A stretch of 64,000 nt of DNA from Euonymus europaeus. Its lineage: Eukaryota; Streptophyta; Magnoliopsida; Celastrales; Celastraceae. The notes under the pieces were generated by a model that saw nothing but the letters and a program-made list of their open reading frames with translations, was not told where the DNA came from and did not search any database. The position numbers were made by a program, and so were the translations under genes. Shown here one piece after another: positions 1-10,835 of this stretch. The DNA lies in assembly GCA_963580455.1 (NCBI GenBank), contig OY756969.1:8385501-8449500 (forward strand), read 5' to 3'. Position 1 is the stretch's first letter; each line of letters opens with the position of its first letter.

Positions 1-214
1 CCTCTCCTAGCGTCAGTTTGCTTAGTAATAGCTTCACTTTGGTCTTTGTAGGTAGTACATACTCGCTCTCAAGGGTCGTCAATACTTTTGCTAGGTGTAC
101 TACATAACGTTCTGTGGACCATAGGGGTTCTCTCTCCAAGTGTCGATACTTCTTTGGTACTTGCTGCATACTTCTACCTCTCAGTACCTTCCTTGTTTTC
201 CTTATTTTCTCCAT
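1..214 (-). CDS. Unrecognised ORF fragment, open at the window edge
   Basis: Reading the minus strand from an ATG at 214-212, 71 codons stay open to the edge of the window. The predicted peptide is basic and Leu/Lys/Arg-rich, with no motif I recognise. It begins about 305 bases downstream of a retrotransposon primer-binding site on the same strand, which is where the gag of a gypsy element would sit. A gag start is therefore possible, but I see no zinc knuckle or gag signature in the visible part. It could equally be a chance ORF. Confidence 0.25.
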   Translation of the reverse strand, partial: MEKIRKTRKVLRGRSMQQVPKKYRHLEREPLWSTERYVVHLAKVLTTLESEYVLPTKTKVKLLLSKLTLGE

Positions 215-520
215 CTCTAACCTGAGTCACACACAGTTATTACCACTATCAAACATCTCATCAACCTCCTTGCTATCCCTAAAACTCTATTACAACAGAA
301 TATATATATATATATATACTATGCACACGCAAGCAGGTTTTCATCAAACATCAACATATATATTAACAAGGACATTTTACGTTAAAATTACTTACTTGTT
401 GATGGTCGTGTCGATCCTCGGTGCTCATGTAACTTTCATATACTATATGTTTGTATATATATATATATATGTATTCTTACTTACCTATCAATTATGCTAC
501 TTTATTATGAAGAATCGTGT

Positions 521-532
521 CCTCTGATACCA
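521..532 (-). promoter_or_regulatory. tRNA-iMet primer-binding site of an LTR retrotransposon
   Basis: On the minus strand this reads TGGTATCAGAGG, the classic plant primer-binding site complementary to the 3' end of initiator tRNA-Met. It lies two bases past the ACTACA end of the LTR at 535-2341, the spacing expected for minus-strand DNA priming. Confidence 0.75.
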
Positions 533-534
533 AC

Positions 535-2341
535 TGTAGTGCCCCATCCTAAATAACCAATCTCGCAATCTTACCATCCAACCACATCACAAAAACTGGC
601 AAATTACAATTATAACCTTAAATCAATTTCTAGTACAAACACCACCCAACAATTCAAGATGTTGATAATAAAAATAAAATAATCCTTCAATAGTTTTAAA
701 CAAAATAAAACCCCAACAGCCATTCATGCACCAAGTTCAAGCCAATTAAAAGTTCTAATTCATTGCAGTACTAGTCTCGCAGTCAACTGCTTATTTAGGA
801 AATTTAGAAATTTCTAGTCTTTAATCATAACATACTTGGCATAATCCCACAAAATCAACTACCCATCAATGCCTCCTTCGTTACATGAGCACCTTCACTG
901 AGGATCCCCAATATCACCATCAACACTCAAATCAGCATATTCATCATCACCTGCATCACGGAACGTAATGAGCCAAGGTTCAGCAAGTAACATTTTATGC
1001 ATGAATGCACATGATTTTTTTAGGGTATAAAACTTCAACCATTAAAACCTTTAACCTGTACTAGGGCCCTCTAACTCTAGCAAACTGCTACAGAGCAACC
1101 GGTCGGGATTTTTCTTCAGTATCCTACCATAGAACACTTTCTTGTAATTGTACTTTATTCCTTCCTTTCCTTTCCAATTTCGTGAGTCTTAACCATAATA
1201 TTTCCAGTACACCCTTCCTGTAGCAGTTATACTAGTTTTATAAAACATTTTTTTCTCCATTTCGTGAACCTTACAGTATGCAATGCCATGTCATGCACAA
1301 TTCTCGATAATCAATAATCTTACAATAAATATCAGCACCTATACATTCCTATATAATCACGTTCATCAGAAATTTATCAATTTCAGTCATCTAGTAGATG
1401 CATGGCATCAAAACAATTCAAATAGCATGCACGTTCCGTAATACAGTTGAAACGCTACTTACTTGTTGCGCCTTCCTAAATCCCAATACAGTCAACTATA
1501 CAACCTAACCTGAAATCCATGATCAACTTGTTTACATTAACATTTTATACAACTAATAATACTTAATTCTATCAAATTTTGCTTTGGTCAAATCTGGACA
1601 GACCGGTCAACGGGTCTGTCCTGTACCAACCGGGTCTGTCCGACCCAGTTGTGTTTTCTCTTTCACTGAAACGGCTGGCATACCCGTCTTGGTCGAAACT
1701 GGGTCGTCCGCTCCCAGAAAGCGGTGGCATTCACCACCAGCTCAGGATGGTGAAGAAAGGTCGGACGATGACAGCGCCACCATCTATTACCTGATTGGAG
1801 GTCAGACGCCGGGGAAAATCCCTCCAGAAACTCACGGCAATCGTCCCTTCTCTCCTCCGATCGACAATCCTAGACAACTCCGTTGGATCCGAAACTGCCA
1901 CCGATGGGTTCCTCTTCGTGCGCTCAACCTTCCGGTACCAGTTTCGTCATCACTCGTCGCCTCTTTCGGAAGACAACGCGTCGCCGCGCCTCCTTCCTCG
2001 CCTAACTCTAGTTTAGCTCTAGGGTTTGCCTCGGTTCACGTGTTGTTTTTTATTTATTTTGTAATTAACTCATTTCACAATTCTTCCCCCTTTAAATTGT
2101 ATATTTATCCCCATAATTCCCCCCGTGTTTACAGCACTGCCTTTTTTCCATTAAATCTTAACGATTCCTATTAACTTTCTGAAACTCCAATTTAATTCCA
2201 TTCTCGGTCTCTCAATCTCATGGATATCTACACCCATAATATTTATAAAATATTTTCGTATAACTATAAAAATACATATTAATTACTACCTCTATTAATC
2301 GACATTCACATGCATGTTAATTACGAACTCCATGTGTTATA
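535..2341 (-). mobile_element. Ty3/gypsy (chromovirus, Tekay/Del-type) LTR, about 1.8 kb
   Basis: On the minus strand the LTR would begin with TATAACAC (a decayed TGTAACAC start) just after a purine tract, and end with ACTACA just before the primer-binding site at 521-532. The length of about 1.8 kb suits long-LTR chromoviruses. The segment has an AT-rich part and a GC-richer part around 1590-2030 with short open frames on the plus strand that I consider chance. Unusually, both a polypurine tract/chromodomain side (right) and a primer-binding-site side (left) flank the same LTR. That is the arrangement of a shared LTR between two tandem elements. The exact right boundary is inferred. Confidence 0.6.
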
Positions 2342-2354
2342 ATCTCCCTCCTTT
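2342..2354 (-). promoter_or_regulatory. Polypurine tract of the gypsy element
   Basis: The minus strand reads AAAGGAGGGAGAT immediately before the LTR start. This matches the AAGGAGGGAG-type tract found between the chromodomain end of pol and the 3' LTR in plant chromoviruses. Confidence 0.6.
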
Positions 2355-2380
2355 ATAAAAATTTCGTCTTTGAAATTGAG

Positions 2381-2505
2381 TTACCTGAATAGTTCTGGAT
2401 ATTTTGTCCTCATGTCCTCTTCTCTCTCCCAAGTAGCCTCTTCAAACTTTTTTTTCCTTCACAAAACTTTCACCAGTGCTATTTCCTTGTTTCGGAGCTA
2501 CTTAC
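2381..2505 (-). pseudogene. Integrase C-terminal chromodomain remnant (Ty3/gypsy chromovirus)
   Basis: The minus-strand translation ending at the TAA at 2383-2381 contains LRNKEIALVKVL, then a TGA codon where the family has Trp, then EEATWEREEDMRTKYPELF. This is the chromodomain (CHD) at the integrase C-terminus of Tekay/Del-type chromoviruses, which is thought to guide insertion into heterochromatin. The in-frame TGA lies at 2459-2461, and another stop precedes the LRNK segment, so the copy is dead. Homology to pol is not visible upstream (2506-2690), so the element is truncated there. The fragment sits directly before the polypurine tract, as expected for the end of pol. Confidence 0.8.
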
Positions 2506-2689
2506 TTCATGCAATACATTTTTTACTAGTTTCACCTCATTGGTCAAATCCGGCATCAATTCCAGCGGTTCACAGCTCAACACGTGGCTCGAATCCTCAA
2601 TATAATTTCATGGCATCAACACATGAAATGCATTATTCCCCTCCTCTCTCAGACGCCTACACCTCCTATTTATAACATAGTGAAAACCC

Positions 2690-3143
2690 AAATCAACTCC
2701 CTAAATCATCCTCCAATCTTTTCTGGAATTCTTTTCCTTCCTAATGAATATTTAAATTGATCGATTCATTTCCTCAAACGAACCCAAAAATCCCTTTTTG
2801 TTTCCAAAACCGAGACTATTTTCCCCAAATAAGTCTTGGAATTCCTAAATCTAAGACTTCAAATCAATCTCTATTGTGAACCCTAAGAAATTCCCTATCT
2901 TCTTTCCTTTTTCCGATCACCTTCTCTCTCTCTTTCCTTTTCTGGTCGCTCTCTTTCTCTCCCTCAACAGCGCATCTACTTCCCTGCGTCTCCTTCCTAT
3001 TCATCTTAGGGTTGAGCAAACCCTTGGGTCGGGCTATCATTAAATTCCATGGGTTAAGAAGCTTCCTTGGATTGGGCTGCTTCATTAACTCAGTATTTGG
3101 GCTTTGCGCTTTGGGTTTTGTGCAAAAATGGGATACAACAATT
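2690..3143 (-). repeat. LTR-like sequence, family A, diverged copy
   Basis: This pyrimidine-rich stretch ends in a segment rich in GGGTTGGGC-like words and closes with AAAATGGGATACAACA. The same ending closes the repeat at 14.6-15.2 kb, and a near variant closes the one at 7.6-7.85 kb. Read on the minus strand, the ending becomes a TGTTGTATCCC LTR start. No polypurine tract follows on the right, because a truncated copia element begins at once. This copy is the most diverged of the three and its left limit is a guess. Confidence 0.35.
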
Positions 3144-3165
3144 TATATTTGCCTATCCTAGGCGA

Positions 3166-3835
3166 TTTTTCCAGGCCCCACAAAACCATCAAGGAGGAAG
3201 GTACATCCAAAGAGACAGTTACCTCCATTGATGATGCTGCATGGAACATACTTCCAAGAAAGTGTGTTGGGGCAATTCGACAATGAATTGATCAAAAAAA
3301 ATTCAATCTTTTTTCCCAAGAGACCAAAGCAGATGTCTTGTGGGAGAAAATTAAATCAGCTTGTGAGCAAGAAAATGCCGTGAACAAATCCTGGTGGGTA
3401 AAGAAGTTGGTCAACATGAAGTACATAAATGGACACAGTATGTCCGGACATCTTAGTGACTATCAAGGTGTGGTAAATCAATTAACTACACTAAAGATGG
3501 TGATCGATGAAGAGCTACAAGCATTGTTATTGCTTAGTTCACTGCCAGATAGTTGGGAGACCTTTGTAGTATCTCTTAGTAACTCAGCTCCAAATGGAAA
3601 GCTGAGTGTTGATGTAGTCTCAGACAGTCTTCTAAATGAAGAGATGAGATGAGTTGAGCACAAAGATGGAGGTGCAAAAGTTCTTGTCAACACAGGACAA
3701 GAAAGACGTGGTAGAAGCCAAAATTGAGATCATTGCAGTAATGAGAATCGAGGCAAGTCGAGGGGCAAGTCCAAGTCAAGGAAGGACATTGAATGCTTCT
3801 ATTGCAAGAAGAAAGGCCACATGAAGAAGAATTTT
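3166..3835 (+). pseudogene. Copia gag (UBN2-type) with damaged zinc knuckle
   Basis: Gag packages the element RNA in virus-like particles. The frame holds AAWNILPRKCVGAIR followed by the LWEKI...NKSWWVKKLVNMKY region and the LSDYQGVVNQL and LLLSSLPDSWETFV segments typical of UBN2-type copia gag. A stop follows at about 3286, the frame resumes at 3338, and it stops again at 3652. Near 3789-3830 the nucleocapsid knuckle reads CFYCKKKGHMKKNF. The spacing fits CX2CX4HX4C, but the last Cys is Phe. The N-terminal part of gag is lost. Confidence 0.8.
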
Positions 3836-5425
3836 CGAATCTTCAAAAGGGACCAAGACAGAGGCGAAGACAAAGGCGAAAGAGATGACGCTACAGCTAT
3901 AGCTGAAGGAGACATAATCGTTGTCTGTGATGATGGAAGTATTAACCTCACATGCCAAAACAGTAGCAGTTGGGTCACTGACTCAGGTGCCTCATTTCAT
4001 GTGACGGCAAATGCTGATTATTTTTCATCTTATACTAGTGGTGATTTTGGCCTAGTTAGGATGGAAAATAATGGAGCTGCTAAAATCATTGGTATGGAGA
4101 TGTTTATCTGGAAACCAGTGTTGAACTTTGGCATAAAAGACTTTGTCATTTAAGTGAGAAGGGGCTTCAGATGCTATCCAAAAAGCATCTCTTGCCTAAG
4201 CTCAAAGATGTGCAGTTGAAGACTTGTACTCATTGTTTGACTAGAAAGCAGCATAGAGCGGTATTTCGATCATTCCCTCCATCGAGAAAGCCAAACATCT
4301 TAGATCTGATCCACACCGATGTCTGTTACATGAAGGAGAATTCTTGGTGGTTGTTTATATTTTGTTACTTTTATCGATGACCACTCAAGGAAGCTGTGGA
4401 CGTTTGCACTCAGAACAAAAGATCAAGTTCTAGAAGAATTCAAGAATTTCCATACCATGGTGGAAAGACAGACAGGGAAAAAATTGAAGTGTGTTCGTGC
4501 TGACAATAGTGGTGAATACAGAGGTCCGTTCGAAGAGTACTGTAGAATTCATGGAATCCGACTTCAAAAATCGGTGCCTAAAACACCTCAGCACAATGTT
4601 GTGGCGGAGAGAATCAATAGGAGCATTTGTGAACGTGTCAAGTGTATGCTCTCTGATGTGAAATTGTCAAACCCATTTTGGGGTGAAGCAATGAGGACGG
4701 CAGTTGACTTAATTAATTTATCGCCCTCAGTTCCTTTGGATGGCGATATCCTAGAGAGAGTCTGGACTGAAAAGGATGTTTTCTACAGCCAGTTGAAAGT
4801 GTTCGGCTGTAAAGCTTTTGTACATATTCCAAAGGATGAAAGGTCTAAGCCTGATAATAAAGCTAGACAATGTATTTTCTTGGGATATGGACATGATGAG
4901 TTCGGGTATAGAATGTGGGACCCGATAGAGAAGAAACTTATCAGAAGCAGAGATGTTGTATTTCTTGAAGACCAGACGATTCAAGACTTTGAGAAGGCTG
5001 AAAAGCCTAAAACCTCTACTGAAATTCCAGTTAATTTGGATCCAGTGCCATTACCAACAGTGATTGATGATTACGGGGGAGTTGAACAAGAATCTGAAGA
5101 AGATAATCCTGTTGATGATAACCAAAATCATCAAGTTGATGAAAATGAGGAAGCTCCAGTAGAAGAATCTCATTTAAGGAGATCCGGTAGAGAGCGCCAA
5201 CTCTCTACAAGATATCCGGCAAGTGAGTATGTGATTGTAACAGATGGGGGTGAGCCTGAGAGTTATGATGAAGTCATGACTCATGGAAAGAAGAACGAAT
5301 GGTTCAAAGTCATGCAAGATGAGATGAATTTCTTGCGTGTTCAAGTTGAAAACAGAAGAAGCCAATCAGCCAAGCTACAAAGCTCGACTGGTGGTGAAAG
5401 GGTTTGGTCAAAAGAAAGGAATTGA
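3836..5425 (+). pseudogene. Copia protease, GAG-pre-integrase and integrase remnant
   Basis: The protease start is WVTDSGASFHVT near 3970-4005, with the catalytic DSG intact. At about 4110 the frame jumps to the GAG-pre-integrase HHCC region (LWHKRLCHLSEKGLQML), so the C-terminal half of protease and the following linker are deleted. Integrase shows HTDVC (first Asp), RADNSGEY (second Asp) and VAERINRS (Glu), so the DDE residues survive, but a frameshift at about 4355-4365 splits it. The integrase tail continues with VFGCKAFVHI and FLGYG to about 5300. A further frameshift near 5340 separates it from reverse transcriptase. Confidence 0.85.
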
Positions 5426-6743
5426 CTTTGAAGAAATATTCTCACCAGACGTGAAAATGAATTCGATTCGAGTTGTACTCAGATTAGCTGCCAGTTTAAA
5501 CCTGGAAATTGTGCAGTTAGATGTGAAAACCGCATTTCTTCATGGTGACCTAGAATAGGAGATATACATGGAGCAGTCGGAAGGGTTCAAAACTAAAGAC
5601 AATGAGCACCTGGTGTGCTAGTTGAAAAGAAGCTTGTACGGATTGAAGCAAGCACCGCGACAGTGGTGCAAGAGGTTTGACTCATTTATGATGGATCATA
5701 AATATGGAAGAACCACCTCTGACCACTGCGTTTATTTCAAGAAATTTTATAACGGTAATTTCATTATCCTCTTGCTATATGTTGACGACATGTTAATTGT
5801 TGGTCAAGATACTTCAAAGATTAATCAGTTGAAGAAGGAGCTCAACAAGTGTTTTGCTATGAAAGAGGACCAGCAAAACAAATACTTGGGATGAAAATTT
5901 CCAGAGATCGACAGAATAAAAAGTTGTGGCTGTCTCAAGAATGGTACATTGAAAAGGTTTTGGAGAGGTTTCACATGAACAAAGTGAAACCAGTTGCCTC
6001 TCCACTCGCAAATCATTTTAAGCTAAGCTATAGCCAAACTCCCAAAAATGCAGAAGAAAAGGCTGAAATGAAGAAAGTGCCCCACCAATCCGCAGTTGGT
6101 AGTTTGATGCATGCCATGATTTGTACGAGACCGGATATTGCTTATGTAGTTGGTGTGGTAAGTAGATTTCTTTACAATCCTGGAAAAGAACATTGGGCAG
6201 CGGTGAAATAGATTCTCAGGTATCTCAGAGGTACTTCGAATGTTTGTTTATGTTTTGGCACTAACAGAACTGTGCTGGATGGGTTCACCGATGCAGACAT
6301 GACAGGAGATGTTGATTCCAGAAAATCAACTTCTGGGTACTTAATTACTTTTGCTGGAGGAGCAGTCATGGAAGTCAAGGCTACAAAAATGTGTAGCATT
6401 ATCACCCACTGAGGCTGAGTACATTGCAGTTACTGAAGGTTGTAGAGAAATGTTGTGGTTGAAGAAATTCCTACATGAGTTAGAAATAGTGCAAGAGAAG
6501 TATGTCATTTATTGTGACAGTCAGAGTGCTATTCATCTGTGTAAGAATCCAACTTTTCACTCAAGGTCAAAACATATTGAGGTATGGTATCACTGGATAC
6601 ATGATATTCTTGACCAGAAACTTCTACAGTTAGAGAAAGTGCACATAGATGATAATGGTTCTGATATGTTAACCAAGGGGTTACCGCGGGAAAAGCTCCA
6701 AGTTTGCAAAAGAATTGCAGGCTCGGTAGAGCCTCCAATGTGA
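5330..6743 (+). pseudogene. Copia reverse transcriptase and RNase H remnant
   Basis: The RNA-dependent DNA polymerase shows [46 protein letters not shown] and the catalytic LLYVDDML. RNase H follows with TRPDIAYVVGVVSRF, LSPTEAEYIA and DSQSAIHLCKNP, ending at a normal stop at 6741-6743 after LTKGLP. In-frame TAG codons occur at about 5556 and 5620, and another near 6209. Frameshifts occur at about 5880 and 6365. The polymerase active site is intact but the reading frame is not. Confidence 0.87.
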
Positions 6744-6891
6744 AAGAAGAGAAAAAAGAGATTCGTTGGTCCATTTTTATGGTGGGGTGGTACCTACCAA
6801 AGAAAGTTAGACCATCATTTAAAAAAAATGAAGCATATAATCCGTGAGTAGCAAGGTTACAGACTTGCTGCATTTTCCCCACATGAGGTTG

Positions 6892-6903
6892 TAAGGGGAG
6901 ATT
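6892..6903 (+). promoter_or_regulatory. Polypurine tract of the truncated copia element
   Basis: TAAGGGGAGATT lies immediately before the TGTTAGG start of the 3' LTR. This is the standard plus-strand primer position. Confidence 0.7.
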
Positions 6904-7594
6904 TGTTAGGTATTAGTACACCTCATGTAGTATACCACAATCAACCTTTCACATTTGGTAGTCATGTTTGGTGGATGGAATTTGTATAAGGTTGAGAATG
7001 CTCAGTAAGTTTGGCAAGTTTTCAATGCAAATAGTATTTGCATTCACCTATAAATAGATGTGCAATTCATTGTAATTGACACACAAGTGAAGAGAGAAAA
7101 AAACTTGAGAGAGTTTTAGAGAGTACCGGCAAAGAGTAGTTTCTTGCAGAGAGTAGTTCTTGCATTGTGTTCTTGCACAGAGAGAGAGAGAATGAGTGAT
7201 ACACTAAGTGTATTAGGGGTTTGGGTGAGTGATTCCAAACTATTATTTCACTTTTGTATCTTGTAGTGGTGTGTACTACGGAAGGTTGTTGTACCCATTA
7301 TTTTAATAGTGAAAGTTTTTAGCTGGACTACAGTCCCGTGGTTTTTCCCTATGAAGGGTTTTCCACGTAAAAATTATGGTGTCGTTATTATTGGTTCCTC
7401 GGTATATTTTTCGATCAAGTAAGTTGTTATGATATATTGTGCTATTAATTGCATGTCTAGGAAAATTGTGTCTAAGGAGATTGATATTTAAGCGGACCAG
7501 TGTGTCCCTCCAATCTTTCCTGGGAATTTACCTGGTGTAATTAGTGGTATAATTGTTCATATACTCTTGACTTGTATCGGTTCATTCCGCAACA
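6904..7594 (+). repeat. 3' LTR of the truncated copia element (about 691 bp)
   Basis: It starts TGTTAGGTATTAG after the polypurine tract and ends CCGCAACA, giving TG...CA termini. A GAGAGAGAGA tract (about 7180-7190) and the word GGTTTTTCCCTATGAAGGGTTTTCCACG near 7340-7370 are typical of copia R/U5 regions. No second copy lies upstream, so the element is 5'-truncated. The end is inferred from the CA terminus and from the switch at 7595 to family A sequence. Confidence 0.75.
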
Positions 7595-7848
7595 CCTTCA
7601 TCACCTCTTCTTGCATCTTCTTCCTATTTCCATTTTGAATTAGATGATGGGTCGGGCCTTTTGATCGGGCTGGCTGGTGGGCTCGTGTACTAGGTCAAAC
7701 CCTTAGTGTTGGGCTGAAAATACTAATGAATCATGGGTTATAAGTGATGAGCAAATGGCCTTGATCATTCATTGGGCCAATATTAGTCTTTGGCCTCTAT
7801 TAGGCTTGAGTAAATGATTTATGTTTGGGACAAAAATTGGGTATAACA
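7595..7848 (-). repeat. LTR-like sequence, family A, partial copy next to a polypurine tract
   Basis: This is closely similar to 14.88-15.20 kb: both hold CATTTTGAATTAGATGATGG, GGCTGGTGGGCTCGTGTA, TTGGGCTGAAAATACTAATGAA and a TTTGGGACAAAAAT ending. On the minus strand it starts TGTTATACCC, directly after the purine tract at 7849-7860, as an LTR should. The left part is cut off by the copia 3' LTR. An internal stretch of about 90 bases present in the other copy is missing here. Confidence 0.5.
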
Positions 7849-7860
7849 GCTACCCCTTTT
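7849..7860 (-). promoter_or_regulatory. Probable polypurine tract
   Basis: The minus strand reads AAAAGGGGTAGC immediately before the TGTTATACCC LTR start. This implies that a minus-strand gypsy element once lay to the right, in the 7.9-9.9 kb spacer. I do not recognise coding domains there. Confidence 0.45.
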
Positions 7861-9905
7861 GCATGACTTTACATAGTAAATGGAACGTAAAGGTGTTGTA
7901 TCTCAATTTTGACCATGTAAACTTACAATTCAGTGACAACATTCAAAACATGGACCCTTTATACTCCGGCCAGAAAATTGAATCATAAATAATTACACGA
8001 TTATTTGAAAATTAATGCACGAGGATATGGGTCACCTCATCATCCAACCGAAAATTAAATCAAAATTCTATCTTCAGTAATCCAAAATTAAACGCCAAAT
8101 AATCCACATACTTTAATCAGGAATAAAAATATTTTAATCCATTTGATAATATGGAATATTTTAATCCAAAATTTAATCCGCATTATAATTTAATACAAAT
8201 TCAAAGACAATTTTAATCCACATGACAATTCAAAATTAAAAATTTATTAATCCAGAATTGAAGACCATTTTAATCCACATAATAATTTGAAATTAAAAAT
8301 TTTAATCCGACATTTAAGACAATTTTAATCCACACGAAAATTTAAAACTAAAAATATTTTAATCTAAAATTAAAAACAATCGCAAATCGCGTCTTGTCGC
8401 ACCCATTCCTGTTCAAACCCTTGTCCAGTGTAGCGTTTTGGAACACTTTGTCATAATTTCCTTTTAAACATTGTTAAAAATAAGCTTAATAATATGATTA
8501 CTCATAGGAAAGTTGAGAAGATATGTAAAGAGACAGATAGCAGACTCAAGGGTCAGGAATGAATAATTTAAGAATCTTTGTTAAGAAAATGGTACAATAA
8601 GAGTGTATGGCTAGTCCCTAGGATAGCACATATGAGAACAACTTGAAACAAGAATGTTCGAAACTTGAATCTAGAAAATGAGATACCTTACAACCTGCGA
8701 TAAAAGCTGCCCCAGTTTTTTGCGCACCACATTAGCAACTTATTAGATCTAATCTTTGTCTGTCATAACTATAAGAGCTTTTGCTCTAATGGGCCCTCTC
8801 TTATTCTAACCTCTTCCTTCTTTAATTTAGTACCGAGATTGATTATTTTGGTATTCTCTAAGTCCAACTGAATTGTCGTTTCCTCTTGGTTAGTTTGTCT
8901 CATCATTTCAGGGAGAATCTCAATTTCATCTTCTTTACTATCATTGTTTTGACGCCAACTAATAGAGCGAAATTGATATTGGAAACAAGATATGGAAGAT
9001 TGTCAAAGGACTATGATAAACGAAATGTTGGACTTTATTATAGGAGAGAGAGGAATGACAAACTACGTGAAAGGAAATATGCAAAAGTCATATTATTCTA
9101 AGCCTATTAAAACAAAACATGCTCCAATTTCAAACTCCATGTAGTGCTCTCGGAGTTACTCATGTAGAGACTGGCATTTCCAAGCGTGTGTACAATTGTG
9201 AATTACTGGACCAACCTAATTCCTTCTAGGAATTGAACCGTTGACTCATAAAGCTCTTTGCACACACTTTGTATTATAATTAGCAAAAGACCTCCTTCAC
9301 TCGAGAACAGGACTCTCATTTTTTTCTAGTAACTAGTCATTTTCTTCAAAACATGTATGTGCATGCGCTTCTTAATTTAAAATTATCTTTTTATTGAAAC
9401 TCCTTTTGCCATTATTACGATTGGGATCACAAGTTTTTTCGTTCAGATCTTTTCCGGCCTAGGATGCCTATATCCATTAATTTTCTATCAAAAGTAATGT
9501 CTTAATGTACTCATCACATTTGTTGTTACAACTTTATCAATGATAAATTCAATAGTATAGCTATGCATGTCAACAATTGAAATCAAGTTAAATTTTGGAA
9601 TGAGAATTGAGATATGGAAATGTGGGGATACAAGTTGCAAAGCCGATGAAATTAATAATCTGATGATATTTAATCGAAAATGATGGGTGACAGCAAAAAA
9701 ATCTTTTGAGAGATATATACAAGAATGTAGAGAGGTCAAGAGAGGTCAAAGAAATGAAAGGCAAACTGAGCATTTTTGAGATGAAATATGCAATAAGTCA
9801 AAGATTGCACCAAAACGTTTTGGTGTGTACCCAATTAACCATGATCAAATCTATGAGGGAATCTCAGAACCTTCGATATATCAATGAACTGAAACCTTTC
9901 CAGAG
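7861..9905. other. Spacer, no gene recognised
   Basis: This is AT-rich sequence with scattered stops in all frames. It holds the degenerate repeat at 8128-8385 and short purine/pyrimidine runs. By position it may be the non-coding 3' part of a minus-strand gypsy element whose purine tract is at 7849-7860. I could not identify domains on either strand, and the short open stretch at 8886-9101 has no family features. Confidence 0.5.
8128..8385. repeat. Degenerate AT-rich tandem repeat, about 55-60 bp period
   Basis: TTTTAATCCACA recurs near 8211, 8269 and 8324, each time followed by an AAAATTAAAAAT-like word. A looser copy starts near 8130. Units differ by substitutions and small indels, giving about four copies. 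No coding potential. Confidence 0.6.
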
Positions 9906-9913
9906 TAAAATAC

Positions 9914-10627
9914 TAGAGGTGGCAATTTTGATCTGCCCAGCCTCTCCCGCCCCGACCCGAGCGGGTTTTCCCCGCCCCGATTCTTTGGTGCGGCGTGGAT
10001 GGGGCATAACATTTTGCCCTGACGGTGGGGCGGGAAGGGGATGGGTTAGCTCTTTACCCCGCCCCGCCCCGATACCCCTACTCGTACCCCACCCAAAAAA
10101 ATATATTATGTATATATATGTTTATATATATAAACATAAATTAAGAGTATAAAATATAGATCCTAAGTCCTCAACCATATGACTTTGTCACTTTGACTAA
10201 TGACCTCTAAAAGATGGGCAAACATATTATTTAAAAACATATAATATGTTGTTAGTAATATATTCCCTAAACGCTAAACTGCAAGTCCTAATTCTTAAAC
10301 CCTAAAGTCGTATACCCTAAACTCTAAGTATTAATAGAATCACATAAAGTCATCAATCATCATAAATCAATAAATCATTCTTTTATTTTTCATACTGAAT
10401 TGATTGGCTATTTAGCTTACTTTAATTTGGAAAATTGATCTATTGAATCAATGACTTAAATTTAGAATACTAAAAGTTTGATTCGGGCAGGGCGCTATCT
10501 AATAGGGCGGGGTGGGGTAAAAAAGTTTGCCCCGAAGATCGGGGCGGGGCAGGGCGGGATTTCTTACCTTCGGGGCGGGGACGGGGTGGCTGAATTCCAT
10601 CCCCGATCTGCCCCGTTGCCATGCCTA
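9914..10627. mobile_element. Non-autonomous hAT-like DNA transposon, 714 bp
   Basis: The ends are inverted: left TAGAGGTGGCAA, right (reverse complement) TAGGCATGGCAA. Both are followed by a GATCTGCCC/GGCAGATC word and a long GC-rich arm. A perfect 8-bp direct repeat, TAAAATAC, flanks the element at 9906-9913 and 10628-10635. An 8-bp target duplication with a TAG(G)GGTGGCAA-like terminus is characteristic of the hAT superfamily. The GC-rich arms (9938-10090 and 10480-10620) are roughly complementary and could fold. The AT-rich centre encodes no transposase, so it would have moved using an enzyme supplied in trans. Confidence 0.8.
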
Positions 10628-10652
10628 TAAAATACTTGATAAGTGACAATGC

Positions 10653-10835
10653 AGAGCGCCTTTTCAAGTTTGGGTTTTCACTCTTGTATGGATTTTTCTG
10701 TCCCTAATTTTTTCCTAGAGCGCCTCTTCAAGTTTTCACCTTAGCGGGATATTTGTTTCCCTAATTTTTACCTAAAGCGCTCGTGACGATTTTTACTCTA
10801 ATGGGATTTTTCTTTTTTCTACTTGGGTATGTAAG
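10653..10835. repeat. Three degenerate units of about 60 bp
   Basis: AGAGCGCCTTTTCAAG (10653), AGAGCGCCTCTTCAAG (10717) and AAAGCGCTCGTGACG (10774) each open a unit. Each unit continues with a TTTTCACT-like word, a GGATTTTTCT-like word and CCCTAATTTTT. Spacings are 64 and 57 bases. This looks like an internally repeated retroelement LTR or leader; no family is assigned. Confidence 0.5.

Larger units (their letters stand above)
3144..7594 (+). mobile_element. Ty1/copia retrotransposon (Tork/Tnt1-like), 5'-truncated
   Basis: Plus-strand domains follow copia order: gag, CCHC knuckle, protease, GAG-pre-integrase, integrase, reverse transcriptase, RNase H, polypurine tract, 3' LTR. The 5' LTR, primer site and gag start are missing, and the left edge abuts the family A LTR end at 3143. 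At least four frameshifts, three in-frame stops and an internal deletion of about 80 codons break the polyprotein. With no 5' LTR, neither a target duplication nor an LTR divergence can be read. Confidence 0.85.

Noticed and set aside
114..527. Plus-strand open frame of 137 codons
   Set aside because: It is made of AT-microsatellite and low-complexity codons and overlaps, in the opposite direction, retrotransposon leader sequence. No family features.
1584..2174. Plus-strand open frame of 196 codons inside the gypsy LTR
   Set aside because: It lies wholly in the LTR, antisense to the element. It is Pro/Ser-rich only because of base composition and has no domain.
8886..9101. Open frame of 71 codons
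   Set aside because: Short, no motif, surrounded by stops. Chance.
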